The notes under the pieces were generated by a model. It was not told the DNA's origin and searched no databases. It saw only the letters and a list, made by a program, of their open reading frames with translations. A stretch of 64,000 nt of DNA from Pelagicoccus sp. SDUM812005. Lineage in GTDB: Bacteria > Verrucomicrobiota > Verrucomicrobiia > Opitutales > Opitutaceae. Below are positions 18,145 through 30,157 of the stretch, one piece after another; position 1 is the stretch's first letter, and each line of letters starts with the position of its first letter. Position numbers and translations under genes: made by a program. Where the stretch lies: NCBI RefSeq assembly GCF_031127875.1, contig NZ_JARXIA010000005.1, forward strand, positions 228,120 through 292,119. Direction: 5' to 3'.

Positions 18145-19890
18145 GTGAAATCAAGCAAGCCGCGAAAATTCACCCTTCCCCTTTTCAAGTTCCTTAAAGG
18201 ATACCGCAAGAAGGACCTAGTCTCAGACACCAAAGCAGGAGCCAACGTAGCCCTGCTCGACTTTCCCCAAGGCATGGCCTACGCCATGATCGCTGGCCTA
18301 CCGGTCAATTTCGGAATCTACTCCAGCGCCCTCGGCTCCCTCGTCGGCCCCCTCCTCGGAAGCTCCCGCTTCCTCATGCTGGGCCCCACCAACGCCAGCG
18401 CCGTCCTCCTGCTCAGCGGCTTCCTCTCCCTCGACTGGCCCGAAGCGCAGCGCATCGCCGCCATGCCGCTGCTCCTGCTCATGATCGGCGCCATCATGAT
18501 CGCAGGCGCCATCGCCCGGGCCGACATCGTCATCCGCTACGTCTCCCGATCCGTCGTCACCGGCTACGTCAGCGCCGCCGCCCTGCTCATCATCGTCAAC
18601 CAGCTCAAGCCCGCCCTCGGCATCGAGGCCCCCCGAGCCGCCACCTTCCTAGACTCCCTCATCGTAACCGTTACCCACATCGGCTCCTTCTCGCCGGCCT
18701 CCCTCGGACTCTCCCTCGGCACCATCCTCCTCGCCCTCGCCTTCAAGCGCTGGTTCACAGCCGTCCCCTACGTCGCCGTCACCCTGGCCCTCGCCGCCGG
18801 TGCCGCCTGGTTCCTGCCCCGCTTCGGCCTCAGCTTCCCCTCCCTCGACTCCGTGCCCGTGGGCAGCTGGCCCATCAGCATCCCACGCTTCGACTGGGAC
18901 CAAATGCACGACCTGCTCGGCGTCGCCTTCGCCATCGCCTTTCTCTCCCTGCTGGAAAGCGCCTCCATTGCCAAGGCTCTCGCCTCCCAAGCGGGCGACA
19001 CCGTCGACATCCGCCAGCAAATGATCAGCATGGGCGTGGCGGATACGGTCAATGCCTTCGGATCCGGCATGCCTGTATCCGGATCTCTGACACGCTCCAG
19101 CCTCAACTACGCCAGCGGAGCCAAGTCCCCCATCTCCTCCATGACCAGCGGGGCCATCCTCGTCGTCGGAGCCCTGCTCCTCGGCCCCGTCATCGGCTAC
19201 ATCCCGAAGGCCGCCCTCGCCGCCCTCGTCATCCTCGTGGGCGTTTCGCTCATCCGCCCCGCCACCATCAAGGCCCTCGTCAAAGCTACCAAGTCCGACT
19301 GCACCACCTTCCTCATCACCTTTTTCGCCGGTCTGGTCTTCCCGCTCGATACCGCCATCTACGCAGGCGTAGCCGTCTCCGTACTGCTCTTCCTCAAGAA
19401 GGCCTCTACTCCCGACCTCGTGGAATACGGCTTCAACGAACGAGGCGAACTCACCGAAAAACAGGGCGACACCGAAAAGGCGGCCATTTCTATCATGCAC
19501 GTGGAGGGCGATTTGTTCTTCGGATCTACCGACGTATTCGAAGAGCAACTACGCCATCTCGTAGTCATCCCGGAAATCAAGGTCATCATCCTGCGACTCA
19601 AGAATGCCCGCCACCTCGACGCCACCGGTGCCCTGGCCATCGGGGACTTCGTCAAGCAAGCCCGCAGCCGCGGCGTGGAAGTCGTTGTCAGCGGCGCCAT
19701 GCCCGAGATCATGCGAGTGCTCAACAACACCGGAGTCAGCGAAATCCTCGGCAAGGAAAACCTCATGGAATTCACCCCTGACAACGTCACCTTGAGCACC
19801 CGAAACGCCCTCAAGCGCGCTCAAGCCCTACTCGGCGCCGAATCCGCCGAAATCATGCTCTTCGGCCGCAAGAAAATCGTCGAAGACTAG
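18145..19890 (+). CDS. SulP family anion permease with STAS domain
   Basis: 581 residues, GTG start. A 12-14-helix SulP transporter domain begins with the family segment GANVALLDFPQGMAYAMIAGLPVNFGIYSS and continues through SMGVADTVNAFGSGMPVSGSLTRSS. The C-terminal STAS domain is at ~450-560 (VIILRLKNARHLDATGALAIGDFV). SulP proteins move sulfate, bicarbonate or related anions across the inner membrane. It sits in the position an arsenite pump would take in an ars operon, so a role in arsenic handling is possible but unproven; sulfate or bicarbonate transport remains open. Confidence 0.9.
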   Translation: MKSSKPRKFTLPLFKFLKGYRKKDLVSDTKAGANVALLDFPQGMAYAMIAGLPVNFGIYSSALGSLVGPLLGSSRFLMLGPTNASAVLLLSGFLSLDWPEAQRIAAMPLLLLMIGAIMIAGAIARADIVIRYVSRSVVTGYVSAAALLIIVNQLKPALGIEAPRAATFLDSLIVTVTHIGSFSPASLGLSLGTILLALAFKRWFTAVPYVAVTLALAAGAAWFLPRFGLSFPSLDSVPVGSWPISIPRFDWDQMHDLLGVAFAIAFLSLLESASIAKALASQAGDTVDIRQQMISMGVADTVNAFGSGMPVSGSLTRSSLNYASGAKSPISSMTSGAILVVGALLLGPVIGYIPKAALAALVILVGVSLIRPATIKALVKATKSDCTTFLITFFAGLVFPLDTAIYAGVAVSVLLFLKKASTPDLVEYGFNERGELTEKQGDTEKAAISIMHVEGDLFFGSTDVFEEQLRHLVVIPEIKVIILRLKNARHLDATGALAIGDFVKQARSRGVEVVVSGAMPEIMRVLNNTGVSEILGKENLMEFTPDNVTLSTRNALKRAQALLGAESAEIMLFGRKKIVED

Positions 19891-19906
19891 AGCCCAGCCG
19901 CTCCCC

Positions 19907-20287
19907 TCAATCGCAGGCGCCATCGCAGCAGCCCGCTTCGCGCGGAACGCAGGCAATGCTCGTATCCAATTTGCTAAGACGCTGCAGGTCGGCCGCATAC
20001 TCCCCCTCCGAGAAGATAGCCTCCAACTCCCTCATATTCGCAGCGAATAGCGCATTGTCCGCCGCTGCGATCTCATAGATCGTCCAGTTGTTGTAGCGGC
20101 GCGACTCCAGCAAACCATGCTTCTTCAAGTACGAGAGCTGCTTGGAAACCTTGGACTGCGGCATCTCCAGCGCCTCCTGCACGTGACACACGCACAAGGG
20201 ACCCTGCCTCAAGAGGTTAAGAATCCGCAGCCGAGATTCCTCAGCCAAACACTTGTAAAACGAAACGCAGTCCATTGGATACAGCAT
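19907..20287 (-). CDS. arsR: ArsR family metalloregulator
   Basis: 126 residues from ATG 20287; a TTG at 20311 and an ATG at 20275 are alternatives. Winged-helix ArsR/SmtB repressor that releases DNA on binding arsenite. The metal site motif GPLCVCHVQEAL matches the CVC core of classical ArsR, and MPQSKVSKQLSYLKKHGLL is the recognition helix. More cysteines follow at the C terminus (GCCDGACD). Convergent with sulP; its own start lies within a copy of the putative operator, suggesting autoregulation. Confidence 0.92.
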   Translation of the reverse strand: MLYPMDCVSFYKCLAEESRLRILNLLRQGPLCVCHVQEALEMPQSKVSKQLSYLKKHGLLESRRYNNWTIYEIAAADNALFAANMRELEAIFSEGEYAADLQRLSKLDTSIACVPREAGCCDGACD

Positions 20288-20302
20288 TCTCCCCCTAGAA
20301 TA
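20285..20302. promoter_or_regulatory. Putative ArsR operator 3 at the arsR start
   Basis: CATTC TCCCCCTA GAATA (plus strand) matches the TATTC-N8-GAATA repeat at arsD with one mismatch. It overlaps the arsR ATG (20287-20285). Confidence 0.55.
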
Positions 20303-20342
20303 TTCAGTCAAGCATTCTGCTTCCGGAAAGCCTCGCCCGAGA

Positions 20343-22800
<2,458 letters not shown>

Positions 22801-22893
22801 AGCCCACCCAAAAAAGCGAGCGCGGCGAAGGCTACCAGACTATTCGTTCCAGTTCGCATCGAGGGGAGCCCGAATCCCGCAAGCGCCTTACGC

Positions 22894-25800
22894 TCACACC
22901 CGGTCCAAGATCGCGTTCAGCACAGGAGGATCGATCGGCTTGACCAAGTGCTCGTTGAAGCCGGCCTCTTTCGTAAGCTTACGGTCCTTCTCCTGCCCCC
23001 AACCGGTGGTCGCGACAAGGAGCGTCTTCTCTCCCCAACCTTCCTTACGCACGCGACGCGCCGTCTCTACGCCATCCATTTCCGGCATGCCGATATCCAT
23101 CAACACGACGTCCGGCTGAAAGCCTCCGCCCTTCTCCAGAGCCGACTGCCCGCTGTAGGCGACCAATACCTCGTGCCCGAAGTGCTCCAAGTACTTAGCC
23201 GTGACATCGGCGGCGACCTTGTTGTCATCTACCACCATCACCTTCTTGGAGCCGTGGCCCCTTCCGTTCTTGGCGCGTTGCAGACGCAGCGCCTCTGCAG
23301 GAGGAGCTACGCGCGGAAGCAGTATCCGAAATTCGCTTCCCTTTCCTAGCCCCTCGCTACGGGCTTCCACCGAACCTCCATGCATCTCGACCAGCGACTT
23401 CACCAAGGTCAGACCGATCCCTAGGCCGCTGCCCGACCTGCCGCCGTCACCCGACCCTTGGGTAAACATGTTGAAGATGTGCGTCAGCATGTCGCCAGAG
23501 ATCCCGATCCCATTGTCGGCGAACGATACCAAAACCTGATCCCCCACGCTCGAGAGGCTCACCTTTATCTTACCGCGTTCCTCCGTATAACGGGCCGCGT
23601 TGGAAAGCAGATTTCCAAAGATCTGGGTGACCCGCGTCTTGTCGGCATGAATGAAAAGGTCTTCCTTGCCGAACTCCAGCTCGATCTCATGGCTGCGTTC
23701 GTTCAGCAAGGGATTCACCATTTCGATAGCCGTCAACAGTAGTTCCTGAACGGATACGCTCGACTTTTGCAAGGTGACCTTTCCTCGGGAAATGCGAGAG
23801 ATATCCATCAAGTCGTCGACCAACCGCACAAGCTGCCCCGTCTGTCGGCCTAGGATCTCATAAAACTCCTTGCGCTCTTCTTCCGCGAGCTCGCCGCCTC
23901 GCAACATATCAAGCCCCATCGAAATCGGAGCCAGGGGGTTGCGCAACTCGTGTGCCAAGGTTGCCAGAAACTGGTCCTTCAGCTCGTCCGAACGACGCAG
24001 CGCCTCCTCCGCCTTTCGCAAGTCTTCGATATCCGTGTTGGTACCGAACCACATCAACAACTTGCCGTCCTTGTCGCGAATCGGCATCGCCCGAGATAGA
24101 AACCAGCGGTACTCGCCCGTGGCGCTGCGAAGCGGAAACGTATCTTCCCAGACCTCGCCCGTCTCGATATGACAGCGAAACTTTTGCTCCACCCGCTCCA
24201 GGTGCTCGGGGTCATGCACCTTCGTCCACCCCCATCCCTTCATTTCCTCAAACGTGGTACCGGTATACTCGTACCAACGCCGATTGTACCAATTGATAGA
24301 ACCGTCCGCATCCGTAGTCCAAGCCAGCTGGGCAATGTTGTCCGCAAGAGCGCGGAACTTCAGCTCGTTGTCCTCGGCCGCCTTATGGTCGCGCGACCGT
24401 ATCACAGCCTCCGCTACGATGTTGGCGATGCCCTGCAGGAAATCGAGGTCGTCTTCGTCGAACTCCCTCTCACGCGTGGAGTGGACCCCCAAAACGCCGT
24501 ACTCGTTGCCAATTTCACCGATGATCACGCTCGCGCCGCTTTTCACCTGATGGTCATGCAACAAGGGCGGGCAATCGAATCGAGTCTCGGTCTCCAAATC
24601 CTCCACGATTACCGGTCGGCTCGAGCGCAGGGTATAGCCTCCCTGAGACCCGCTCTTCGCATTGACGATGCAATTGCCCACCAACCCCTCGCGCCAGCCC
24701 ACTCCCGCCGCCAGTCTCAGCTCCTCTCCTCCCGGCAGCAACTCCAGCACTTTCGCGTACTCGACTCCCAATACGTTCTTGGCTACCTCTACAACCGTAT
24801 CCAAAATCTCCTGCACGTTACGCGTCGCTAGGGCACGCTTCCCGATTTCAGCCACTGCGGCCTGCTGACGCTCGCGTCGCGCCAGCCGCTTCGTAACGAC
24901 TTCGATAGACGATACGTCGTCCAGGGTGATAACCACCCCCGCAATTCTGTCGTCAGAAGTTCGATACGGGGATACGCGGCGAATCAAGGCAGCCCCAGCA
25001 TTCATGTGAACCTTCCGCTCTATTTGATGCAGCTTCTCCAGCACGAGCTTGGCGTCCGCCAACAAATCTGGATCGTCCACGATTGGCGAAATTTCCGCCA
25101 GCGGTTGCCCAATGTTTCGTTCGCTGAGGTGGAAATAGCTGCAGGACCTGGGAGTATAGCGCCTCAGCTTAAAATCCGTATCCAAAAACAGGGTAGCGAT
25201 ATCGGTGCTGCCCAATAAATTGTTGAGGTCATCGGTCGTGTCCTGAAGCTCCTCCAGCTTGCTTTCTAGCTGTTGGTTCAGGGCGTTGAGCTCCTCGTTG
25301 AGCGACTGCAGCTCCTCCTTCGAGGTTTCCAATTCCTCATTGCTCGACTGCAGTTCCTCGTTCATCGACATCGCTTCCTCATTCGACGCCTTCAGCTCTT
25401 CGTTCGCAGTCTCGAATTCCTCGATAGTGCAATTGAGCTGCTCCCGGGTTGACGAAAGCTCATGCTCCAGGTCGCGGATAATAGCTGCCGAGGTTGCATC
25501 GGTTTCTACATCCGAAGGGACCAAATTTGATTCCACGATCTGTATCCGTTCAAAAATGACAAGATACTCGCTTACGCTGCCTTCTTGCTGATCCTTGAAG
25601 GGGCGCGCTGAAATTCTATAACCTTCCTGCGAGGCACCCTTCTCGAAGCGCCCTTCCCAAGTCAGCTTCGTTTCCCCTTGCCGCGCCCGAAACAAGCAGG
25701 ACCTGACCTTCGCCCGCAAGTCGCCCTTGCAGATGTCTAGCAAGTCCGGCAGCTGCGGAACCAACTCCCCTGCCGGCATCCTAAAATAGGCCTCCAAGTC

Positions 25801-27441
25801 TCCCTCCAACAAAGTGACCTTGTTGTCGGCGTTAACCAGAGCCAGCGCAGCTCCAGTAGCCGCTAGAAATTGACTGTGCACCCGCTCCGTCAGGGAGGAC
25901 GTTCGCCGGGCCGGAACTCCGGACGCAGGCACTCCGACTCCCGCTGATACGCTGCTACGATCCATCTCCTTCAAGACGCGGGTCCTCACTCCCGTACGCT
26001 TGAAGATTCTCCATTGTTTGGATACCGGTGAAAAGTTGACGTTGCTCCTCCCGATCGATTCGGAACTGCCCAAGAACAAGCAGCCACCTTCCGTCAGCGA
26101 AAAGTGGAAACGCTCGAACACACGCTTCTGCACCTCAGGCTCGAAATAGATGAGCATGTTGCGGCAAGAAATCAGGTCCATGTTCGAAAACGGTGGCTGG
26201 GTGAGCAAGTTATGCGGCGCAAAGGCAATCATCTCCCTCAAGGTTTTGCTAATGCGGTAGCTACTTCCTTCCTTAACGAAAAACGTCCGTATCCTCTTAT
26301 CAGATACATTGGACAAACACCCTTCAGCATACACGCCCTCTCGCGCGGAATCCAATGCCTTGTTGGCAATATCCGTCGCAAAGATCTGGATAGGTGGAAC
26401 CTCCTCCCGATAGGTCATCGCTTCCGAAAGCAACATTGCGAAGCTATAGGCTTCCTCGCCCGTCGCGCAGCCGGGCACCCAGATGCGCAGCGGCCGAGTC
26501 GAAGACGCCCGCTTCACCAAGGCGGGGAGAACTTCCGACTCGATGATCCGCCAGGCATCAGGATCGCGAAAAAATTCGGTCACGTTGATCAGGATGTCTC
26601 GCCCCAGAGCCTCGACTTCCTCGTACGACTTTCGCAGCAGCTCCAGGTAGTCGCTGAAACGCTTCACCTGGGCCAGGCCCATCCGCCGCCGGATCCGACG
26701 CAACACCGTCTTCTTGCGATATTTCCCAAAATCCAGTTCCGTCTTTTCCTTTACCACGGCCAAAATCGGCCCCAATTCCTGCACGTCTTCGGACTCCTGC
26801 TCCGACTCCGACGTCGCCCCTTGCAAGGAGGAGTGCTCCACGTACTGGAGCAACTTGTTTACCATGCCATCAACCCCTAGCACGAGGTCGACCAGCCCGC
26901 TCTGAACCGCGCTGGAAGGCATCCCGTCGTGAGCCGCCTCCTCCGGATCCTGAACCATCACCAAGCCACCGAGCTCCTTGATCTCCCGCAGCCCGGACGT
27001 TCCATCCGAACCCGTTCCCGAAAGGACAATCCCCACCGCCCGCTCCGCCGCAGAGGCAGCCAAGGAACGAAAGAAGGAGTCGATCGCCATCGGCACCCCT
27101 CTCGTCGCGTTCGACGAATCCAAGGTAAAGCGACCCGCCGAGATCCCAAGGAAACGATTGGGAGGAATGACGTAGATGTGATCCTCGAGAACTCGTTCGC
27201 CGCCCTCCACTTCCTTGACCGGCACCGACGTCTTATGGCTTAGCAACTCAGCCAAGGCGCTCTTATGCGTCGGGTCCAAATGCTGGACGACCACGAACGC
27301 CATCCCGCTCTTTTTGGGAATTCTCGCGACGAAGCGACGCAGGGCATCCAGTCCGCCCGCAGAAGCGCCGATACCGACGATGATCGGTTGGCTGCCGCTC
27401 GCTTCGTTCACTTTGCTCTGCAGATTCTTCGGGTTAGGCAT
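22894..27441 (-). CDS. CheB-CheR-PAS-GAF-PAS hybrid histidine kinase with receiver
   Basis: 1515 residues. ATG 27441 (MPNPKNLQ) was chosen; the open frame runs on to 27546. Order: CheB methylesterase (~18-200; Ser27 in GASAGG, His in VVQHLDP, Asp in SGTGSDG), CheR methyltransferase (~240-480; ILINVTEFFRDPDAW, VPGCATGEEAYSFA), a long Glu/Leu coiled coil (~655-730), a PAS-like domain (~735-860), GAF (~865-1005), PAS (~1020-1140), HisKA with His ~1163 in HELRNPLAP, HATPase (~1270-1385) and a receiver with Asp ~1448 (VVLMDIGMPEMDG). Proteins of this build are thought to sense signals outside classical chemotaxis. No chemoreceptor, CheA or partner regulator lies nearby. Confidence 0.95.
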   Translation of the reverse strand: MPNPKNLQSKVNEASGSQPIIVGIGASAGGLDALRRFVARIPKKSGMAFVVVQHLDPTHKSALAELLSHKTSVPVKEVEGGERVLEDHIYVIPPNRFLGISAGRFTLDSSNATRGVPMAIDSFFRSLAASAAERAVGIVLSGTGSDGTSGLREIKELGGLVMVQDPEEAAHDGMPSSAVQSGLVDLVLGVDGMVNKLLQYVEHSSLQGATSESEQESEDVQELGPILAVVKEKTELDFGKYRKKTVLRRIRRRMGLAQVKRFSDYLELLRKSYEEVEALGRDILINVTEFFRDPDAWRIIESEVLPALVKRASSTRPLRIWVPGCATGEEAYSFAMLLSEAMTYREEVPPIQIFATDIANKALDSAREGVYAEGCLSNVSDKRIRTFFVKEGSSYRISKTLREMIAFAPHNLLTQPPFSNMDLISCRNMLIYFEPEVQKRVFERFHFSLTEGGCLFLGSSESIGRSNVNFSPVSKQWRIFKRTGVRTRVLKEMDRSSVSAGVGVPASGVPARRTSSLTERVHSQFLAATGAALALVNADNKVTLLEGDLEAYFRMPAGELVPQLPDLLDICKGDLRAKVRSCLFRARQGETKLTWEGRFEKGASQEGYRISARPFKDQQEGSVSEYLVIFERIQIVESNLVPSDVETDATSAAIIRDLEHELSSTREQLNCTIEEFETANEELKASNEEAMSMNEELQSSNEELETSKEELQSLNEELNALNQQLESKLEELQDTTDDLNNLLGSTDIATLFLDTDFKLRRYTPRSCSYFHLSERNIGQPLAEISPIVDDPDLLADAKLVLEKLHQIERKVHMNAGAALIRRVSPYRTSDDRIAGVVITLDDVSSIEVVTKRLARRERQQAAVAEIGKRALATRNVQEILDTVVEVAKNVLGVEYAKVLELLPGGEELRLAAGVGWREGLVGNCIVNAKSGSQGGYTLRSSRPVIVEDLETETRFDCPPLLHDHQVKSGASVIIGEIGNEYGVLGVHSTREREFDEDDLDFLQGIANIVAEAVIRSRDHKAAEDNELKFRALADNIAQLAWTTDADGSINWYNRRWYEYTGTTFEEMKGWGWTKVHDPEHLERVEQKFRCHIETGEVWEDTFPLRSATGEYRWFLSRAMPIRDKDGKLLMWFGTNTDIEDLRKAEEALRRSDELKDQFLATLAHELRNPLAPISMGLDMLRGGELAEEERKEFYEILGRQTGQLVRLVDDLMDISRISRGKVTLQKSSVSVQELLLTAIEMVNPLLNERSHEIELEFGKEDLFIHADKTRVTQIFGNLLSNAARYTEERGKIKVSLSSVGDQVLVSFADNGIGISGDMLTHIFNMFTQGSGDGGRSGSGLGIGLTLVKSLVEMHGGSVEARSEGLGKGSEFRILLPRVAPPAEALRLQRAKNGRGHGSKKVMVVDDNKVAADVTAKYLEHFGHEVLVAYSGQSALEKGGGFQPDVVLMDIGMPEMDGVETARRVRKEGWGEKTLLVATTGWGQEKDRKLTKEAGFNEHLVKPIDPPVLNAILDRV

Positions 27442-27571
27442 CAAGAAAAGCTTCGAAAACAAAACAAATATGAACTTGATCTGCCTTGTCCATCCCAACA
27501 AATAGTAAGTTATACCGCGCGTTGCAGTTTGCACCCCACCATGCAAAAAGCAGCTGCTGCGCTTGAAATCT

Positions 27572-27608
27572 GGGTACAGGCATCCTCCCTTAACTCCCGC
27601 CTGTACCC
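27572..27608. repeat. Perfect 10-base inverted repeat GGGTACAGGC/GCCTGTACCC
   Basis: Arms at 27572-27581 and 27599-27608 with a 17-base loop, in the spacer between the hybrid kinase start and the AraC gene stop. It may be a protein-binding dyad upstream of the kinase or a terminator for the AraC gene; no T run is seen on either side. Confidence 0.5.
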
Positions 27609-27665
27609 GCTACCGTGATACGCCCTGCGCTCCACCTTATCCAGCGCGGCTAGGCCAGCGCGCCG

Positions 27666-28535
27666 CTAAGGCGTACCGTACTGCTTCCGGTACTGGGACG
27701 GAGGCATCCCCATCGTCTTCTTGAACACCCGCGAAAAGTAGAACGCATTGGGAAACCCGAACTGCAGAGCGATCGATTCCACCGTCTCTCCGCTCGACAA
27801 CAAAGCCTCCCCCGCCTGGCCAATCTTGAGCTCGGAAAAGTAGCTCATCGGAGCCTGCCCGATACGTTCCCGAAAGACCTCATGGTAACGAGCCTTGGAA
27901 AGCGAAGCCACCTCCGCCAACTCCTCCAGGCTCAGCTTCCGCCTCACGTTCTCCTTCATGAAGCGAATCGAACGCTCGACCCCACCCACGCTCCTCCCGC
28001 CCGCATTTCTTCCCCCCAAAACCAGCAAGGTAAGCAAGCGATTCAACCAGGCCGACGCATCGAGCAGCTGCTCCCAGCCATGCCCCTCTCGATAGGCCGC
28101 CAGAATCTTTTCAAAGCAATCGACGACCTCGCGGCTAGGCTCAATCCTCAGCAGCCACTTCTCTTTCCCCAAGCCTAAGGCTTCGCAATACCGCTTGGCC
28201 TGACTTCCGCGAAAATGGATCCAATAGTTGTCCCAGGGCTCCGCATCGTCCGATCCGTACGCGTGCGGTGTCTTCGGAGGAATCACGATGCACGATCCCG
28301 CCTCCAAACGTTCCCGTCCCCGCCCGGACTCGAACCACCCCTGCCCCGCCGCGCAATACTGCAGGATATATTCGTCCATGCCTCGCTTGCGCCGCGTCTC
28401 TTCGCCAGGCCGCGGTGGCACCCGCCCGATCGAACGGGGAAACAAAGCCTTCAACAAGGGATGCCCCTCCGCTAGCTCCACTGAAGAGCTGGGCAAGGCC
28501 GAATACTGGACGGACCGCATCATACGATCCGACAT
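27666..28535 (-). CDS. AraC family transcriptional regulator
   Basis: 289 residues. The N-terminal cupin-like sensing domain (YILQYCAAGQGWFESGRGRERL, then VIPPKTPHAYGSDD) is followed by two helix-turn-helix units at the C terminus (LSLEELAEVASLSKARYHEVFRE and VESIALQFGFPNAFYFSRVFKK). Such regulators usually sense a sugar or its breakdown product. It is divergent from the sulfatase with an 83-base shared upstream region, which suggests it controls the sulfatase. Confidence 0.93.
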   Translation of the reverse strand: MSDRMMRSVQYSALPSSSVELAEGHPLLKALFPRSIGRVPPRPGEETRRKRGMDEYILQYCAAGQGWFESGRGRERLEAGSCIVIPPKTPHAYGSDDAEPWDNYWIHFRGSQAKRYCEALGLGKEKWLLRIEPSREVVDCFEKILAAYREGHGWEQLLDASAWLNRLLTLLVLGGRNAGGRSVGGVERSIRFMKENVRRKLSLEELAEVASLSKARYHEVFRERIGQAPMSYFSELKIGQAGEALLSSGETVESIALQFGFPNAFYFSRVFKKTMGMPPSQYRKQYGTP

Positions 28536-28618
28536 CTAAATCGGATTTTTAGATATGTCTACTTTCAAAGGACCCAGCTACAATAACGCCCACAGAAATC
28601 CAAAACGAATTATCCGAC

Positions 28619-30157
28619 ATGCAACCTTCGAAACGCCCCAACATCCTCTTTATTACCAGCGACCAGCAGCACTGGAATACCATCGGCTTGGACAACCCCG
28701 AAGTCAAAACGCCCAACCTCGACCGGCTCGCCCAGCGCGGCTGCCTCTTCGAGCGCGCCTACTGCCCCAACCCGACCTGCACCCCCACCCGCGCCTCCAT
28801 CATCACCGGCATGTATCCCAGCCAGCACGGAGCCTACTCCCTCGGCACCAAGCTCTCCGAATCCCTCCCCACCCTCGGCCAAGCGCTCTCAGAAAATGGA
28901 TACAAAACCAGCCTCGTCGGCAAGGCCCACTTCCAGCAATTGATATCCACGCCGGAACACCCATCCCTCGAATCGTATCCACTTCTTCGAGACTTGGACT
29001 ACTGGAAAAGCTACGACCAATCCTTCTACGGCTTCGACCACGTCGAGCTCGCCCGCAACCACGCCGACGAGTGCCACGTCGGCCAGCACTACGCCCTTTG
29101 GATGGAAGAAAAAGGCCTCGCCGACTGGCCACGGCATTTCCAGAACACCTGGGGCAACTTTCGCTTCACCGACTACGATACCGAACCTCAATACCTGAAG
29201 TGGACCCTTCCCGAAGAGTACCACTACAACGCTTGGATAGCCGAACGCTCCAACGCCCTCCTAGAAGAAAGCGCCCGCGAGGACGAACCCTTCTTCCTCT
29301 GGGCCAGCTTCTTCGACCCCCACCCTCCCTACATCGTGCCGGAACCTTGGGACACTATGTACGACCCCGCGGAAGTAACCGTTCCGCAGGCCACCCCCGG
29401 CGAGCACGACAAAAACCCCGAGCACTTCCGCAAAACGCAAGAGCCCGCTCCCGACTTCTCCGACTGGCACGAACCGGGGGGCAACCAGATGCACGGCTGC
29501 AGCTCCCACCTGCAAGACCGCGACTCCCTCGCCAAGGAAATCGCCGTCTACTACGGGATGATCAGCTGCATGGACAAGTACATCGGCCAAATCCTCGACA
29601 AGCTCGACGCCCTCGGCTTCGCCGACAACACCCTCATCGTCTTCACCTCCGACCACGGCCACTTCTTCGGCCACCACGGGCTCAACGCCAAGGGGCCCTT
29701 CCACTACGAAGACCTCGTCAAAGTTCCCTTCATCGCCGCTTGGCCCGGCCAGATCGAAGCCGGAAGCCGCTCCTCGGACATCCAGTCCCTCGTGGACCTC
29801 GCCCCCACCTTCCTCGCCGCCACCGGAACGCCCATCCCCACCAGCATGACCGGCACGGACCAAAGCGCCGCCTGGGCCGGCCAAGCCCCCGCCGCACGCC
29901 AGCACGCCATCGTGGAAAACCGCCACCAGCCCACCACCATCCACGTCAAGACCTACATCGATTCACGCTATAAGTTAACCACGTACTACAACCGCGAATA
30001 CGGCGAACTCTTCGACCTGCAAGAGGACCCCGGAGAAATCAACAACCTCTGGGACTCCCCCGAGCGCAAGGAACTAAAGGCCGAGCTCATCCTCAAGCTC
30101 CTACACGCCGAAATGGGCAAGGAACCCCTACCCATGCCGCGCATAGCGCCCGCCTAG
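28619..30157 (+). CDS. Sulfatase (formylglycine-dependent, S1 type)
   Basis: 512 residues. It starts RPNILFITSDQQHWNTIG; the sulfatase signature CTPTRASIITGMYPSQHG puts the formylglycine precursor at Cys54 (C-x-P-x-R). The second metal region is FTSDHGHFFGHHG. It hydrolyses sulfate esters from a glycan or small molecule; the substrate is unknown. There is no signal peptide, so it is probably cytoplasmic unless the true start is missed. A maturation enzyme is not in the window. Divergent from the AraC regulator. Confidence 0.93.
   Translation: MQPSKRPNILFITSDQQHWNTIGLDNPEVKTPNLDRLAQRGCLFERAYCPNPTCTPTRASIITGMYPSQHGAYSLGTKLSESLPTLGQALSENGYKTSLVGKAHFQQLISTPEHPSLESYPLLRDLDYWKSYDQSFYGFDHVELARNHADECHVGQHYALWMEEKGLADWPRHFQNTWGNFRFTDYDTEPQYLKWTLPEEYHYNAWIAERSNALLEESAREDEPFFLWASFFDPHPPYIVPEPWDTMYDPAEVTVPQATPGEHDKNPEHFRKTQEPAPDFSDWHEPGGNQMHGCSSHLQDRDSLAKEIAVYYGMISCMDKYIGQILDKLDALGFADNTLIVFTSDHGHFFGHHGLNAKGPFHYEDLVKVPFIAAWPGQIEAGSRSSDIQSLVDLAPTFLAATGTPIPTSMTGTDQSAAWAGQAPAARQHAIVENRHQPTTIHVKTYIDSRYKLTTYYNREYGELFDLQEDPGEINNLWDSPERKELKAELILKLLHAEMGKEPLPMPRIAPA

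Noticed and set aside
28555..29973. 472-codon plus-strand frame rich in Arg/Pro
   Set aside because: Out-of-frame reading of the sulfatase gene; no domain and typical shadow composition.
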